From Verrucomicrobiaceae bacterium (lineage in GTDB: Bacteria > Verrucomicrobiota > Verrucomicrobiia > Verrucomicrobiales > Verrucomicrobiaceae), in contig JADJPM010000004.1 of assembly GCA_016713245.1 (NCBI GenBank), positions 1,674,001 to 1,738,000 on the forward strand: a DNA stretch of 64,000 nt. Reading direction: 5' to 3'. Made by a program: the position numbers and the translations under genes. Positions 27,031-36,267 of the stretch are shown one piece after another (within the stretch, counting starts at the first letter, position 1; each line of letters starts with the position of its first letter). The notes under the pieces were generated by a model, which was not told the origin of the DNA, made no database searches, and saw only the letters and a list, made by a program, of their open reading frames with translations.

Positions 27031-28169
27031 TGAGTACTGAGCGCAAAATCCGCCTCCTTCGTGTGGCTCTCGTTCCCGGCACCTACCGGGGAGGGATGAC
27101 TCGCACCATGATCCTCACGACGAACCATCTTCGAGAGATGGGTTTCGAGGTCGATTCGCTCTATGAGGAAGACATTCCTTCGTACGTGTCCAAACGCATG
27201 CGCCGGTTCACCGGTTCCACGGAGGCGGCGGATGCCGCTGCCCGGCACATCGCTCAACACGGGCCGTATGATCTCATCGAAGTGCACGAACCTTTGGCGG
27301 TGGGTTTTGGCCTGCGGCTGAGGAAGCCACGCCATCAGCACAAGCTCATCGCCTTCTCCTACGGCATCGAAGATCGCGGCCGCCGCATCATGCTGGATTA
27401 CGGTGCCTCCCACGGCATCAAGACGCGGTTGAAGAGCCGTTTGCTGGCGATGCTGCAGGCCAAAATCAGCTACACCGGCCTGCCGTGGTGCGATCACATC
27501 GTCACTTCGAACAGCGAGGACGCGCAGTATCTCGTGGGACGCGGGACCTTCCGCCCGGATCAAGTCACCGTGCATCACAGCGGCGTGGATGATCATGTGC
27601 TGGCGAGTGGTCAAAGCGTTTCCGGCCCGCGTGGGGATGTGCTGTTCATGGGCCTGTGGATCGAGCGGAAAGGTACGCTCGACATGGTGCCCGCCATCGT
27701 TCAATTCCTTCGTGCCCATCCGCATCGCCGCTTCACCGCCGCAGGCTGCATGATCCCTGAGGAAGAAGTGATTCGCGCCTTCCCCGCGGATCTGTTGCCC
27801 CGCATCACCGTGCGCTCGAAGATCGAATCGGACGAGGAACTCGCCCGAATCTATTCCTCTCATGGCACGCTCATCCTGCCGTCCTTTCATGAGGGGCAGC
27901 CGCTCGTGCTCATCGAGGCAGCAGCCTTTGCCATGGCTATCGTTACCACCGCCACCTGCGGCATGCTCGACTTCATCGATCATGAGAGGAACGGCACGCT
28001 CATCCCGGTCGGCAGCACGTCGGCTATTTTGGAGGCGTTGAACCGCTACGAAGCTTCGCCCGAACTCGCCTGGAAACACGGGCAAGCTGCTCGTGAAAAA
28101 GCGGCCACTCACACCTGGCGTCTATCCGCTGAAAACCTTGCCCGCTCTTACCGCCGGCTCCTGGACTGA
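27030..28169 (+). CDS. GT4-family glycosyltransferase
   Basis: 379 residues with two Rossmann-like domains. The N-terminal half has the acceptor-side glycine loop PGTYRGGMTRTMIL; the C-terminal half has VLFMGLWIERKGTLDMVPAI, ITVRSKIESDEELARIY and the donor-binding ILPSFHEGQPLVLIEAAAF, the E-x7-E motif of GT4 enzymes. Cytosolic retaining transferase using a nucleotide sugar. It abuts the methyltransferase before it (TGATG) and precedes an FkbM gene by 21 bases, a GT/MT pairing repeated downstream. Confidence 0.9.
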   Translation: MSTERKIRLLRVALVPGTYRGGMTRTMILTTNHLREMGFEVDSLYEEDIPSYVSKRMRRFTGSTEAADAAARHIAQHGPYDLIEVHEPLAVGFGLRLRKPRHQHKLIAFSYGIEDRGRRIMLDYGASHGIKTRLKSRLLAMLQAKISYTGLPWCDHIVTSNSEDAQYLVGRGTFRPDQVTVHHSGVDDHVLASGQSVSGPRGDVLFMGLWIERKGTLDMVPAIVQFLRAHPHRRFTAAGCMIPEEEVIRAFPADLLPRITVRSKIESDEELARIYSSHGTLILPSFHEGQPLVLIEAAAFAMAIVTTATCGMLDFIDHERNGTLIPVGSTSAILEALNRYEASPELAWKHGQAAREKAATHTWRLSAENLARSYRRLLD

Positions 28170-28190
28170 GATCATCCCACCTCCTTACGC

Positions 28191-29024
28191 ATGAACACCC
28201 TGCTCCGACGACTCGCGCATCCCCGCCAGACCCTACGCGGCGCTTTGAACCGTCTCCGCATCAAGCGCACCAAGCTGGCGCTGGATGCCCGCTACCGTGC
28301 CGCAGGCGGAACGGTGTGGTCCCAGCACAACGGTGCCTGGCTGCCCTATCACGGCGATGGCGATCAGCAGGAGATCTACTATCAGATGCATGGGGCGGAG
28401 TGGTTGGCGGCCGAGACTGAGGTCGTGAAGAAGTGGCTGCCCAAAGGTGGCAGCGTGGTGGATGTGGGCGCGAATACCGGCTTCACCGCCCTCGTGTTTT
28501 CCAATCTCATCGGCCCCGAGGGACGGGTCATCGCCTTTGAACCTTCGCCTATCATCTATCCGCGCCTCGTGGAGGTCATCGAGAAGAACGGGCTCAAAGA
28601 TCGCGTGGAATGTCTGAACCTCGGCTGCGGCACGGAAGCTCGCACGGAGACGCTCATGGTGCCGGTCTCCTCCGGCAATGCCACCATCAAACGGGATGGC
28701 GTGGAACTCACCGGCAGTGTCCGTGAGTTGCAGATCAAGATCGACTCGCTTGACGCGGTGCTGCTAGATCGCCTCACGCGACTGGATTTCCTCAAGATAG
28801 ACACCGAGGGCTTTGAAGATCAGGTGCTAGCGGGGGCGGAGAAGATCGTCGAGCGCTTCCGCCCGGTGTTCTACATTGAGCTTTCGCAGGAGTACAACAA
28901 GTCATCGCAGGCTGCCATCGCTTGGCTGAAGGCCCGTGGCTATCTTTTCGAGAAGGAGCCTGATCTCAGTTCCGCTCACAATGGGGACAATTTCATCGTG
29001 TACCCTGCTGAGAAGGCACGCTGA
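28191..29024 (+). CDS. FkbM-family methyltransferase
   Basis: 277 residues. SVVDVGANTGFTALVFSNL (about 88-106) and VIAFEPSPIIYPRLVEVI form the SAM pocket, and FLKIDTEGFEDQVLAGA (about 199-215) is the FkbM signature. A basic N-terminus (RRLAHPRQTLRGALNRLRIKR) may associate with membranes. Follows the GT4 gene closely; probably methylates the residue added by it or a neighbour (inference). Confidence 0.9.
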   Translation: MNTLLRRLAHPRQTLRGALNRLRIKRTKLALDARYRAAGGTVWSQHNGAWLPYHGDGDQQEIYYQMHGAEWLAAETEVVKKWLPKGGSVVDVGANTGFTALVFSNLIGPEGRVIAFEPSPIIYPRLVEVIEKNGLKDRVECLNLGCGTEARTETLMVPVSSGNATIKRDGVELTGSVRELQIKIDSLDAVLLDRLTRLDFLKIDTEGFEDQVLAGAEKIVERFRPVFYIELSQEYNKSSQAAIAWLKARGYLFEKEPDLSSAHNGDNFIVYPAEKAR

Positions 29025-29060
29025 GGCTTTTCGGGGATCGTCTGCTTCTGCGAATCAAAC

Positions 29061-30116
29061 ATGGATGTGCCGCCTGGAATCTCTCTGTGGGTGCTGACCG
29101 CCCGGTTTGCTCCGCAGAATTGCGGCATCGGCGAGCAGACGCAGTTTTTGCTGGGCCAGCTCCGCGAGCGGCAGGGGATCGAGGGAGGCGTGCTCGTGGC
29201 AAGCCCGCAGTGGGAGGCTGAAAAAGCACCTGCCATGCCTCGCAGCCAGTGCTGGACCGGCAGCCCACCGCCGGGAACAAAAGTGCTGATGCTGCAATAC
29301 TCCGGCTATGGCTATGCCAAGCGTGGTGCCCCCGTGGGCCTTGCGCGGCAAATCCGCCGCATGCGACGCGATCGATCGGAAATCCGGCTCGTGACCATGT
29401 TTCACGAACTGTTTGCCTATGGACCGCCGACGAGCAGTTCCTTCTGGCTTTCACCGGTGCAGCGTTGGGTGGCCTTGAGCATCGCGAGGGATTCGCATCA
29501 GGTGATCACCAACCGCACCGGGTCCGCCCGCTGGCTGGAAAATCGCATCCCAGCTCATCGCGGGCGCATTCATGCCTCGCCCGTGTTTTCTAATTTGGGC
29601 GAGGCTCTCGATGCTCCGCCACCCTCGCAGCGGGAGGCGCATCTAGTGTTCTTTGGCTATCAGGCCGAGCTTTGGGATGCCGGCTTCACCGGGCTGCGGC
29701 GCGTGATCGAGGCCTTAAAGCCGGCACGCATTACCATCCTCGGCCGCTCCGCGGAAATTCCAGCGGAGGTGTTTGGCGACATTGCCGTGACTCGCACCGG
29801 CTACCTCGGTGCCGAGGAAGTTTCCACCATCCTGCGTACTGCCCGCTGGGGGCTCGTCGCCTACAATCCCGAGTACCTCGGCAAGTCGAGCCTGCTGGCC
29901 GCCTTCATGGGGCATGGCGTGGTGCCGTTGCTCGTGGATGGCCACCTCCCGCTATCGGAAGGGCTGGAGCGTGGCGTTCATGTGGTGGCCGTGCAGGACT
30001 TAGAAGCGGGTCAGCCGGATGTGGATGCCATCTCCGCCGCCGGGCAGCAGTGGTATCGCCCCCACAACCGCGAGCAAACCGCCGCCGCCTTTGCGAAGCT
30101 GCTGCTAGGAGCTTGA
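29061..30116 (+). CDS. Glycosyltransferase-like protein, GT4-type fold
   Basis: 351 residues. It has the N-terminal signature LTARFAPQNCGIGEQTQFLLG (compare GIG-x-Y-x-x in GT4 enzymes), then LVFFGYQAELWDAGFTGL at the domain boundary, ARITILGRSAEIP, and VAYNPEYLGKSSLLAAFMGHGVVPLL, where the usual E-x7-E is weakly kept. No DxD. Family assignment is from fold pattern and context, so less certain than for its neighbours. 36 bases after the FkbM gene. Confidence 0.65.
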   Translation: MDVPPGISLWVLTARFAPQNCGIGEQTQFLLGQLRERQGIEGGVLVASPQWEAEKAPAMPRSQCWTGSPPPGTKVLMLQYSGYGYAKRGAPVGLARQIRRMRRDRSEIRLVTMFHELFAYGPPTSSSFWLSPVQRWVALSIARDSHQVITNRTGSARWLENRIPAHRGRIHASPVFSNLGEALDAPPPSQREAHLVFFGYQAELWDAGFTGLRRVIEALKPARITILGRSAEIPAEVFGDIAVTRTGYLGAEEVSTILRTARWGLVAYNPEYLGKSSLLAAFMGHGVVPLLVDGHLPLSEGLERGVHVVAVQDLEAGQPDVDAISAAGQQWYRPHNREQTAAAFAKLLLGA

Positions 30117-30152
30117 GGTTGCCAAAATTCATTTCGAGCACCACTTTTGGCC

Positions 30153-30749
30153 ATGATAGTTGCTGTGAAACCGAGTTTTACTCTTTCTCCCGCTGAAACC
30201 CGTGGGCGCTATGCCTTCACCGTAAGGGACTACCATCAGTTGGTATCCTCCGGCCATTTCACACGGGCTGATCGCATCGAATTGATCGAAGGAGAGCTCA
30301 CTATCATGCCCCCCATCGGCCCCGAGCATTCTTACCACACCACGCGGATCACCAACACGGTTCCTTTCAAGCTGCCTGCCGGGGTTTGGCTGCGCATGAA
30401 CGAGCCTGTCACGATTCCAGACCACTCCGAGCCTCAACCCGATCCAGCGGTCGTGAAGGAGCGCGAGGATGGCTATCGGAAAGCGCATCCGATGCCAGAG
30501 GACGTGCTGCTCATCATCGAAGTGGCGGATACCAGTGTGGAGTTTGACATGAAGGTCAAATCCCTCCTCTACGCCAGAGCTGGCATTCCCGAATACTGGG
30601 TGGTGGATGTGAAAGCGGGTTGCCTCCACGTCTTCACAAGCCCATCAGAAGAAGGCTATCAGAACTGTCAGATGCTGGCTGCTGAGGATAGCCTCACCTG
30701 CCAGTCCGTCCCTGGACTTCAAATCACGGCCAAGCAGTTGCTGGGGTGA
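30153..30749 (+). CDS. Uma2-family PD-(D/E)XK endonuclease-like protein
   Basis: 198 residues from the ATG at 30153. Uma2/DUF820 blocks are visible: FTVRDYHQLVSSG near the N-terminus, RIELIEGELTIMPPIGPEHSYH, QPDPAVV, LIIEVADTS (E-V of the ExK-like site), KVKSLLYARAGIPEYWVVD and a late CLHVF. Uma2 proteins are abundant in cyanobacteria, planctomycetes and verrucomicrobia, often near mobile DNA; function mostly unknown. It interrupts the glycan genes and is likely a passenger. Confidence 0.85.
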   Translation: MIVAVKPSFTLSPAETRGRYAFTVRDYHQLVSSGHFTRADRIELIEGELTIMPPIGPEHSYHTTRITNTVPFKLPAGVWLRMNEPVTIPDHSEPQPDPAVVKEREDGYRKAHPMPEDVLLIIEVADTSVEFDMKVKSLLYARAGIPEYWVVDVKAGCLHVFTSPSEEGYQNCQMLAAEDSLTCQSVPGLQITAKQLLG

Positions 30750-31022
30750 TACGGGCCGGGTTTTGAATCAGGTTTTTCTCACCTGACTAACTTCATCGTT
30801 TCCGCCCAGTTATCGCTTCAGCGCACTTCAAAAATCAGCAATCAGAAATCGGTAGTCGTCATTCCCGTTTCCGCCTGCCAACAGTCCTTCAAAACCGCCG
30901 ACTGCTGAACTCCGAGAATTGATGGCTGAAGTTACTCCCAGTCCCACAATCAAACCGCCTTGGGTTCCGGTGCTCTGCGGCGTTCCAGTCTCTGCGGTGC
31001 TGCTTAGTGCTTCTTTAACTTG
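30750..31022. other. Intergenic region with degenerate AAATC repeats
   Basis: About 270 bases without a convincing frame. AAAATCAGCAATCAGAAATCGG-type repeat is at 30831-30857, similar to the block inside rmlB. A short hairpin, CAGGTTTTTCTCACCTG (about 30769-30785), may be an attenuator or terminator behind the Uma2 gene, though no T run follows. A promoter for the next gene may be present but is not assignable. Confidence 0.35.
30831..30857 (+). repeat. AAATC-type short repeat
   Basis: Three degenerate units (AAAATCAG, CAATCAG, AAATCGG). The same unit type forms the repeat at 11537-11576 inside rmlB, so this is probably a dispersed element of the genome. Confidence 0.4.
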
Positions 31023-32206
31023 ATGCGCATCGCTTACTTCCTCACGCATCCCATCCAATACCAGTCGCCGCTGATCCGGCATCTGAGGGCAGGTGGCGTG
31101 GATGTGCATGTCATCTATGGCAATGACGCCACGGCGCGAGCCTACTTTGACAAAGGCTTCGGCCAGCAACTCGCCTGGGATGTGCCGCTGCTGGAGGGTT
31201 ATCCCAGCACCGTGCTGAATGCGGAGGACCCGAAGGGCTCATCCAAAGAGCAGGTCGCTCACTTTGAGCGGCAGATTTCGGCGCTACTGAATCAAAAAGC
31301 ACTTCGACGCGGTGTGGGTGCATGGCTGGGCGCATCCCTTCACTCAGGCGGCTTGGCGACAGGCCCGTAGCCGCAAGATCCCCTCCTGCTTCGTGGGGAG
31401 ACCTTCCTCGGCTGCGTGCGCGGCGGGGAAACTGCGGCGGCTCGCTCACAAGCTCATCTTCAGCCGCAAGTTTCGCGAGGTCTCGGCCTTCCTCGCGGTG
31501 GGTAAGTTGAATGCGGAACTTTACCGTGCTTACGGCGTCGAATCCCGCCGCGTGTTTCGTGCCCCGTATGTCGTGGACAATGCCTTCTTCCGAAAGCGCT
31601 GCCAGGAAGCCGCGCCGAATCGCGAGAAGCTGCGTGCGGAGCTGGGGCTCGAGCCGGGTCGCCCGGTGATCTTGTTTTGTGCCAAGCTGATCGACGTGGA
31701 AGTCCCCGGAGGTCTTGATCCGAGCTGTCGGTGGCATGCAAAAGCAGGCACAGTGCCATGCGGGGGTGGTGGGCGATGGCGAGCTTCGGTCTTCTTTGGA
31801 AAAGCTCGCTCAAGAGGTCGCGCCGGGTCGGGTGAAGTTCCTGGGCTTCCGCAATCAATCCGAACTGCCTGCGCTCTACGATCTGTGCGATGTGTTTGTT
31901 CTTCCCTCAGGCTTTGAGCCTTGGGGGCTGGTCGTGAATGAGGTCATGAATGCGGGCAGAACTGTGGTCGTGAGCGATCAGGTGGGGAGCGGGCCGGATT
32001 TGGTCAGGGAAGGGGAGAACGGCAGCATCTTCCCTGCGGGCGATGTGGCAGGCCTCACGCAAATCCTCGACCGCTGGTGCGGCGACGAGGCCGCTCGTGA
32101 GCGAGCGGGGCGCCAAAGCCTGGAGATCATCTCCCAGTGGGGCTTTGACGAGGTGCTGGCGGGGCTCCGCGAGGCAACCAAACAGCTCCCGGACCTGCAT
32201 CGATAA
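31023..32206 (+). pseudogene. GT4-family glycosyltransferase with four single-base frameshifts
   Basis: The protein is recognisable throughout: MRIAYFLTHPIQYQSPLIRHL, VWVHGWAHPFTQAAW, LRRLAHKLIFSRKFREV, PVILFCAKLIDV, and FVLPSGFEPWGLVVNEVMNAG (E-x7-E). It lies in three frames. Restoring one A too many near 31291-31295, one C too few near 31382, one G too many near 31426-31429 and one G too many near 31699 gives a continuous 393-residue enzyme, for example KHFDAVWVHGW and DVKSPEVLIRAVGGMQ at the joins. Four independent homopolymer slips in 0.5 kb look like sequencing error. Sits between the Uma2 and FkbM-like genes. Confidence 0.85.
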
Positions 32207-32229
32207 AACCGAGTGATTTGGATCAAACT

Positions 32230-33051
32230 ATGAAAAAGCTCATCAAACGAGTTCTCGAAAGCGTGGCTCCTGAGTGGACCACGGCGCTGCTTTCCGCCAA
32301 AGCGCGGGCACATTCGCATTGGGTCGTGAGGGAGTGGGGCTGCGGCCCGGTGCATGAAAAACTGATCGGGCGCTTTGGCACCGCTGTCATGGCCGGACCG
32401 TTCAAAGACGTGATCCTCACGCCGATGACTCATGCGGAGCAGATTGGGCCTTATCTGCTCGGTGTGTATGAAAGCGAGCTCGATGCTGCCTGGGCCACGG
32501 TCTGCCGAGGCAGCTACAGTCAGATCATCGACATCGGCGCGAAGTTCGGATTCTACGCGGTGGGGCTGGCCCGGAAGTATCCGCAGGCCGAGGTGGTCGC
32601 GTTTGATACCGATTGGTGGGCACGCAAAGCGGTGCGGGAGATGGCAGCGGCCAATCAGACGCCTAACGTGAAGGTGGAAGGCTTCTGCACGCCCGGCTGG
32701 CTGGCACAAAACACCCGCGAGGGAGCCTTCATCATCAGCGATTGCGAGGGCTTCGAGGGCGTTCTCTTCAGTGATGAAGTCATCGCCAAACTGACGACGG
32801 CCACCCTGATCGTGGAAACTCACGACTGCTCGGTCCCCGGTGTGTGCGAACGTCTTCGCAAGGCCTTCGAGAAAACGCACATCGTCCAAACGGTAGGCAT
32901 GGAAGGTAGCCGCCGCACGCCGGAGGTGGATTTGAGCTTCCTCGCGTCGGATCGCGAACGCGAACTGGCCTCCCAGGAAGTGCGTCCGGATCAAATCTGG
33001 CTGCTCTGCCTGCCGAAGAGTGGGCCGAATGCCGGGCTGGCAAACGGGTGA
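32230..33051 (+). CDS. FkbM-like methyltransferase, divergent
   Basis: 273 residues from the ATG at 32230 (TTG at 32218 possible). A SAM pocket is visible in IIDIGAKFGFYAVGLARKY (about 99-117) and VVAFDTDWWARKAV. The usual FkbM D-x-E-G is present as FIISDCEGFEGVLFSD. The acceptor part is unlike the other FkbM copies here. The C-terminus ends PKSGPNAGLANG. Follows the GT4 pseudogene by 23 bases; substrate unknown. Confidence 0.7.
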   Translation: MKKLIKRVLESVAPEWTTALLSAKARAHSHWVVREWGCGPVHEKLIGRFGTAVMAGPFKDVILTPMTHAEQIGPYLLGVYESELDAAWATVCRGSYSQIIDIGAKFGFYAVGLARKYPQAEVVAFDTDWWARKAVREMAAANQTPNVKVEGFCTPGWLAQNTREGAFIISDCEGFEGVLFSDEVIAKLTTATLIVETHDCSVPGVCERLRKAFEKTHIVQTVGMEGSRRTPEVDLSFLASDRERELASQEVRPDQIWLLCLPKSGPNAGLANG

Positions 33052-33116
33052 ACTCTGACATTGCTCAGTACTGAAACTAAGGCGGCGTGTTGATGGGACG
33101 AAGAGTCAATTTCCCA

Positions 33117-33176
33117 CAGATTCAGGGAGGCCCGCAGATTCACTCAGAAACCAATCTGTTGGCCTCCCTGAATCTG
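33117..33176. repeat. Nested inverted repeat, candidate hairpin or dispersed palindrome
   Basis: A perfect 16-base arm CAGATTCAGGGAGGCC (33117-33132) pairs with 33161-33176. Inside, CAGATT (33135-33140) pairs with AATCTG (33153-33158), so the 60 bases can fold into one long hairpin. It lies in the 180-base gap before a GT4 gene, without a T run, so a repeat element or regulatory RNA structure is more likely than a simple terminator. Confidence 0.6.
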
Positions 33177-33231
33177 CGGGAGCTTTTCTGAGGTTTTGGA
33201 TGGGGCAGCGGAATCTTATTCGAGAGTAGTG

Positions 33232-34446
33232 ATGAAAGCCCATGAACGAAGCGGCCTCTGCGTGGCCTACAGCGGGGTGCATCAGGCCTATCAGCTTGCT
33301 CTTGCGGCGCATGAGGAAGGCGTTTTGCAGGCTTTCTACTGCTCGATCTACAACGCGCCGGGCAAGTGGGGGCACCACCTCGGCCGTGTGATCGGCCAGA
33401 AGGCGCTGGCGAGCCGCAAGGTGGAGGGCTTTCCTCCTGAGAAGGCTGTGGAATACCCCTGGCCGCTGCTGATGAAGGGCCTGCGGGACAAGCTGAACCC
33501 GCGCCGTGCCAATGACTGGCTGACGGTGAACGATGCCTTTGATCGCTGGGCGGCTCGCCGCCTGGAGAAGAACCCGCCGAATGTGGCAGTGGGGGGCGAG
33601 ACCTGTGATCTGCATCTGCTGGAAACGGCCAAACGCCTCGGTGTGATTCGCGTGCATGACTGCCCACAGCTTCACCCGATCTTTCTTGAAGAAGTCCTCA
33701 AGGAGGCTGGCGAACGAGCGGGCATGGCGGTGAAGTTTTCCCCCGACCTGCCTGCTATGGCTGAGCGCAAAAACCGCGAGTATGAGCTGGCGGAAAAGCT
33801 CCTCATTTACTCGGATGTGCATCGTCGCAGTTTTCTCCGGGGCGGCTTTTCTGAGGAACGACTGTTTCAATGTCCGCTGTGGGTCGATCCCGCGCTGTGG
33901 CATCGCGATGAGCCGGTGCGGCTCACCGATGCCTCGCAACCGCTGCGCCTACTGTTTGTCGGCTCGATCAACCTGCGCAAAGGCATCCCTTTCTTGTTTG
34001 AGGCGCTCAAGAAGTGCGGCAAAGCCGTGAAGCTGACCTTGCTTGGCCCGCGAAACCCGGAATGCGAGCCGCTGCTGCGGGAGGCCGGCGATTCGATTGA
34101 GCTTCTCGGCCCGCAGACCAAGGCCGAACTGCGCCAGACCTATGCGCGGCATGATGTGTTTGTGCTGCCCTCCGTGGCGGACTCCTTTGGCTTCGTCTCG
34201 CTGGAGGCGATGGCTTGCGGCCTGCCAGCCATCGTGACCGAAAACTGCGGTGCGCCGGTGCCTGATCCCTCTTGGCGGGTGCCGCCGATGGACCCGGAGG
34301 CCCTGGCCGCCCGCATCCTGATGTATGCCGAAAACCGGGCGCTGGTCGCTGAGCATGCGGCGGTGGCCGAAGGTTTCGCGGCTCAATTTGGCCCGGAGAC
34401 GTATCGCCGGAACATTCGTGGCCTTTACAGCTCGCTGCTGAATTAA
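33232..34446 (+). CDS. GT4-family glycosyltransferase
   Basis: 404 residues from the ATG at 33232 (the frame opens at 33196). The N-terminal half has GVHQAYQLALAAHEEGVLQA and LLETAKRLGVIRVHDCPQLHP. The donor half has LRLLFVGSINLRKGIPFLFEAL, LTLLGPRNPECEPL and VFVLPSVADSFGFVSLEAMACGLP with the E-x7-E pair. This layout recalls GT4 enzymes of exopolysaccharide clusters whose acceptor is a lipid-linked oligosaccharide. A 60-base hairpin lies just upstream. A methyltransferase follows after 15 bases. Confidence 0.9.
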   Translation: MKAHERSGLCVAYSGVHQAYQLALAAHEEGVLQAFYCSIYNAPGKWGHHLGRVIGQKALASRKVEGFPPEKAVEYPWPLLMKGLRDKLNPRRANDWLTVNDAFDRWAARRLEKNPPNVAVGGETCDLHLLETAKRLGVIRVHDCPQLHPIFLEEVLKEAGERAGMAVKFSPDLPAMAERKNREYELAEKLLIYSDVHRRSFLRGGFSEERLFQCPLWVDPALWHRDEPVRLTDASQPLRLLFVGSINLRKGIPFLFEALKKCGKAVKLTLLGPRNPECEPLLREAGDSIELLGPQTKAELRQTYARHDVFVLPSVADSFGFVSLEAMACGLPAIVTENCGAPVPDPSWRVPPMDPEALAARILMYAENRALVAEHAAVAEGFAAQFGPETYRRNIRGLYSSLLN

Positions 34447-34461
34447 CGTATTCCCCTCTCC

Positions 34462-35145
34462 ATGAACAAAGACCTTGAAGAGTACCGCATGAAAGCCGCT
34501 GAGGTTACCCGAGGTACCAGCGCCGAGCCCGTTTATAACCTTGTGCTACGAATCTGTCGCGAGCGCGGGCTTCACGGGAAGGTGCTCGATTATGGCTCGG
34601 GCATTGGCACGCTGCCGGGTATCCTTCACGCGGCGTTTCCCGAGGCGGAGATGTGGGCGGCGGACATCCTGCCACGTCCAGCCGAGCTGAAGCCGGAAAT
34701 CGGCTGGATTCAGGGCGATCTGAACAACGCCCTGCCATCTCCTGATGCCTCGTTTGATGTGATCGTCTCCTCGGAAGTCATCGAGCATCTGGAGAACCCC
34801 CGGGCGATGTATCGCGACCTTTTCCGCCTGCTGAAGCCCGGCGGACTGCTCATCGTGACCACGCCAAACCAGGAGAGCATTCGCTCGCTCGCGGCGCTGC
34901 TACTGGCAGGGCACTTTGCCTATTTTTCGGACAACTGCTATCCCGCTCACATCACCGCGCTCGTCCGCAAAGACTTTGAGCGCATCGCCAAGGAGGCCGG
35001 GTTTGGGCCGGTGGCGTTTGAGTTCTCCGACATCGGTGGCATCCCGAAGGCACCGAACGTCAAATGGCAGGCTGTGCTGCCATTCCTCAAAGGCCGTTGG
35101 TTCAGCGATAACATCGCCGCCATCTGCACCAAACCGCAGGCATGA
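34462..35145 (+). CDS. Class I SAM-dependent methyltransferase
   Basis: 227 residues. Motifs: KVLDYGSGIGTLPGILHAA (about 40-58), FDVIVSSEVIEHLENPR, and LLKPGGLLIVTTPNQES, the usual set for Methyltransf_11/23-type enzymes. A hydrophobic loop (SLAALLLAGHFAYFSD) follows. Stop overlaps the next GT4 start (ATGA), giving a GT-MT-GT chain. Substrate unknown. Confidence 0.85.
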   Translation: MNKDLEEYRMKAAEVTRGTSAEPVYNLVLRICRERGLHGKVLDYGSGIGTLPGILHAAFPEAEMWAADILPRPAELKPEIGWIQGDLNNALPSPDASFDVIVSSEVIEHLENPRAMYRDLFRLLKPGGLLIVTTPNQESIRSLAALLLAGHFAYFSDNCYPAHITALVRKDFERIAKEAGFGPVAFEFSDIGGIPKAPNVKWQAVLPFLKGRWFSDNIAAICTKPQA

Positions 35146-36197
35146 GCCGCATCCTCGTCTATACCCGCACCTTCTTCCCCGTCATGGGAGGGTTGGAGCG
35201 GAACACCTTCACCCTCTGCCGGTTGCTGACCGAATGGGGGCACTCCGTCACCCTGGCGACCGAGACACTGGAACAGGACAGCCGTGACTTTTCCTTCCGA
35301 GTGATCCGCACCCGAAGCCAGGCGCAGATCGTTCGTGAGGTGCTCAAAGCGGACCTCGTGCTCATGAACGGCGGCATTTCGGTCAAAGTGTGTTTTCCAG
35401 CACTGCTTTCGAGGAAGCGTTATGCGCCGATCTACCAATCTTCCGATTTGTTCGTGCGTGAGAATGATCGTGGCTTGGGAGCGTGGGTTCGATCCTTCCT
35501 GGCAGCGCGAGCGACGCTGCATGTGACCGTCAGCCGCTTTGCCCAAGGTCGGCTTGAGAAGCTCTTGCCGGGAAAAAAGTGCCTCGCTGTGCCCAATCCG
35601 ATCGACGCGGAGCTTTTGCATCTCGTCGATGCATCCGCACCTGCGGAGAAGGCGTTTGACCTTCTCTTCGCGGGAAGGCTGATTGACGGAAAAGGCATCT
35701 TTCATCTTCTGGAAGCTCTTGAGATGCTCCGCGACCGTTTGACGCTGCGTGTGGCTTTTGCGGGTGAAGGTGAGCATCGGGAGCAGCTCATCGAGCAGGC
35801 GGCACAGCGACGGGTTCCCATCGAACTGCTTGGTCGGCTGGATCGGGACTCGCTGATTCAAGCTTATCGGAAGGCCCGCGTGCTGGTCGTCCCATCCTCG
35901 ACGCATACCGAGGGCAATCCACTGGTCATTGCCGAAGCGCTCACCTGCGGACTGCCAGTCATCGCCTCCGATCAGGGGGCCATGGTGGAGGCCATCGGGG
36001 ACGCTGGCTGTTGCTTCAAGCGTTACGATGCGGCTGATTTGGCCCGGCAGATCCAGTGGATGTTCACCGAAAACCATTTGGAGGCCTGCACCCGGCTTAC
36101 GGCCGTGCGCCAGGAAGAGTTTTCTCTCGATGCTTATGCGGGGCGAATCCGGGAAGTCCTAAAGACTGCCGGGCTCCAGCCAGAAGCTTCCCGGTGA
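35142..36197 (+). CDS. GT4-family glycosyltransferase
   Basis: 351 residues. N-terminal TRTFFPVMGGLERNTFTL is the acceptor-side glycine loop with GGLE; the donor half has DLLFAGRLIDGKGIFHLLEAL, VAFAGEGEHREQL, and VLVVPSSTHTEGNPLVIAEALTCGLPVIA carrying the E-x7-E pair. A clear retaining GT4 enzyme, full length. The start overlaps the methyltransferase stop; 70 bases separate it from the polymerase-like gene. Confidence 0.92.
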   Translation: MSRILVYTRTFFPVMGGLERNTFTLCRLLTEWGHSVTLATETLEQDSRDFSFRVIRTRSQAQIVREVLKADLVLMNGGISVKVCFPALLSRKRYAPIYQSSDLFVRENDRGLGAWVRSFLAARATLHVTVSRFAQGRLEKLLPGKKCLAVPNPIDAELLHLVDASAPAEKAFDLLFAGRLIDGKGIFHLLEALEMLRDRLTLRVAFAGEGEHREQLIEQAAQRRVPIELLGRLDRDSLIQAYRKARVLVVPSSTHTEGNPLVIAEALTCGLPVIASDQGAMVEAIGDAGCCFKRYDAADLARQIQWMFTENHLEACTRLTAVRQEEFSLDAYAGRIREVLKTAGLQPEASR

Positions 36198-36267
36198 ACA
36201 CCTTGCCATCAGTCATTAACGAGGCACTTTGCTGCCAGATCCCCGGCCCCAACTACCCCAACCGCCC

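Noticed and set aside
33117..33176. CRISPR-like repeat or Rho-independent terminator
   Set aside because: A single palindrome without spacer series and without a T run.
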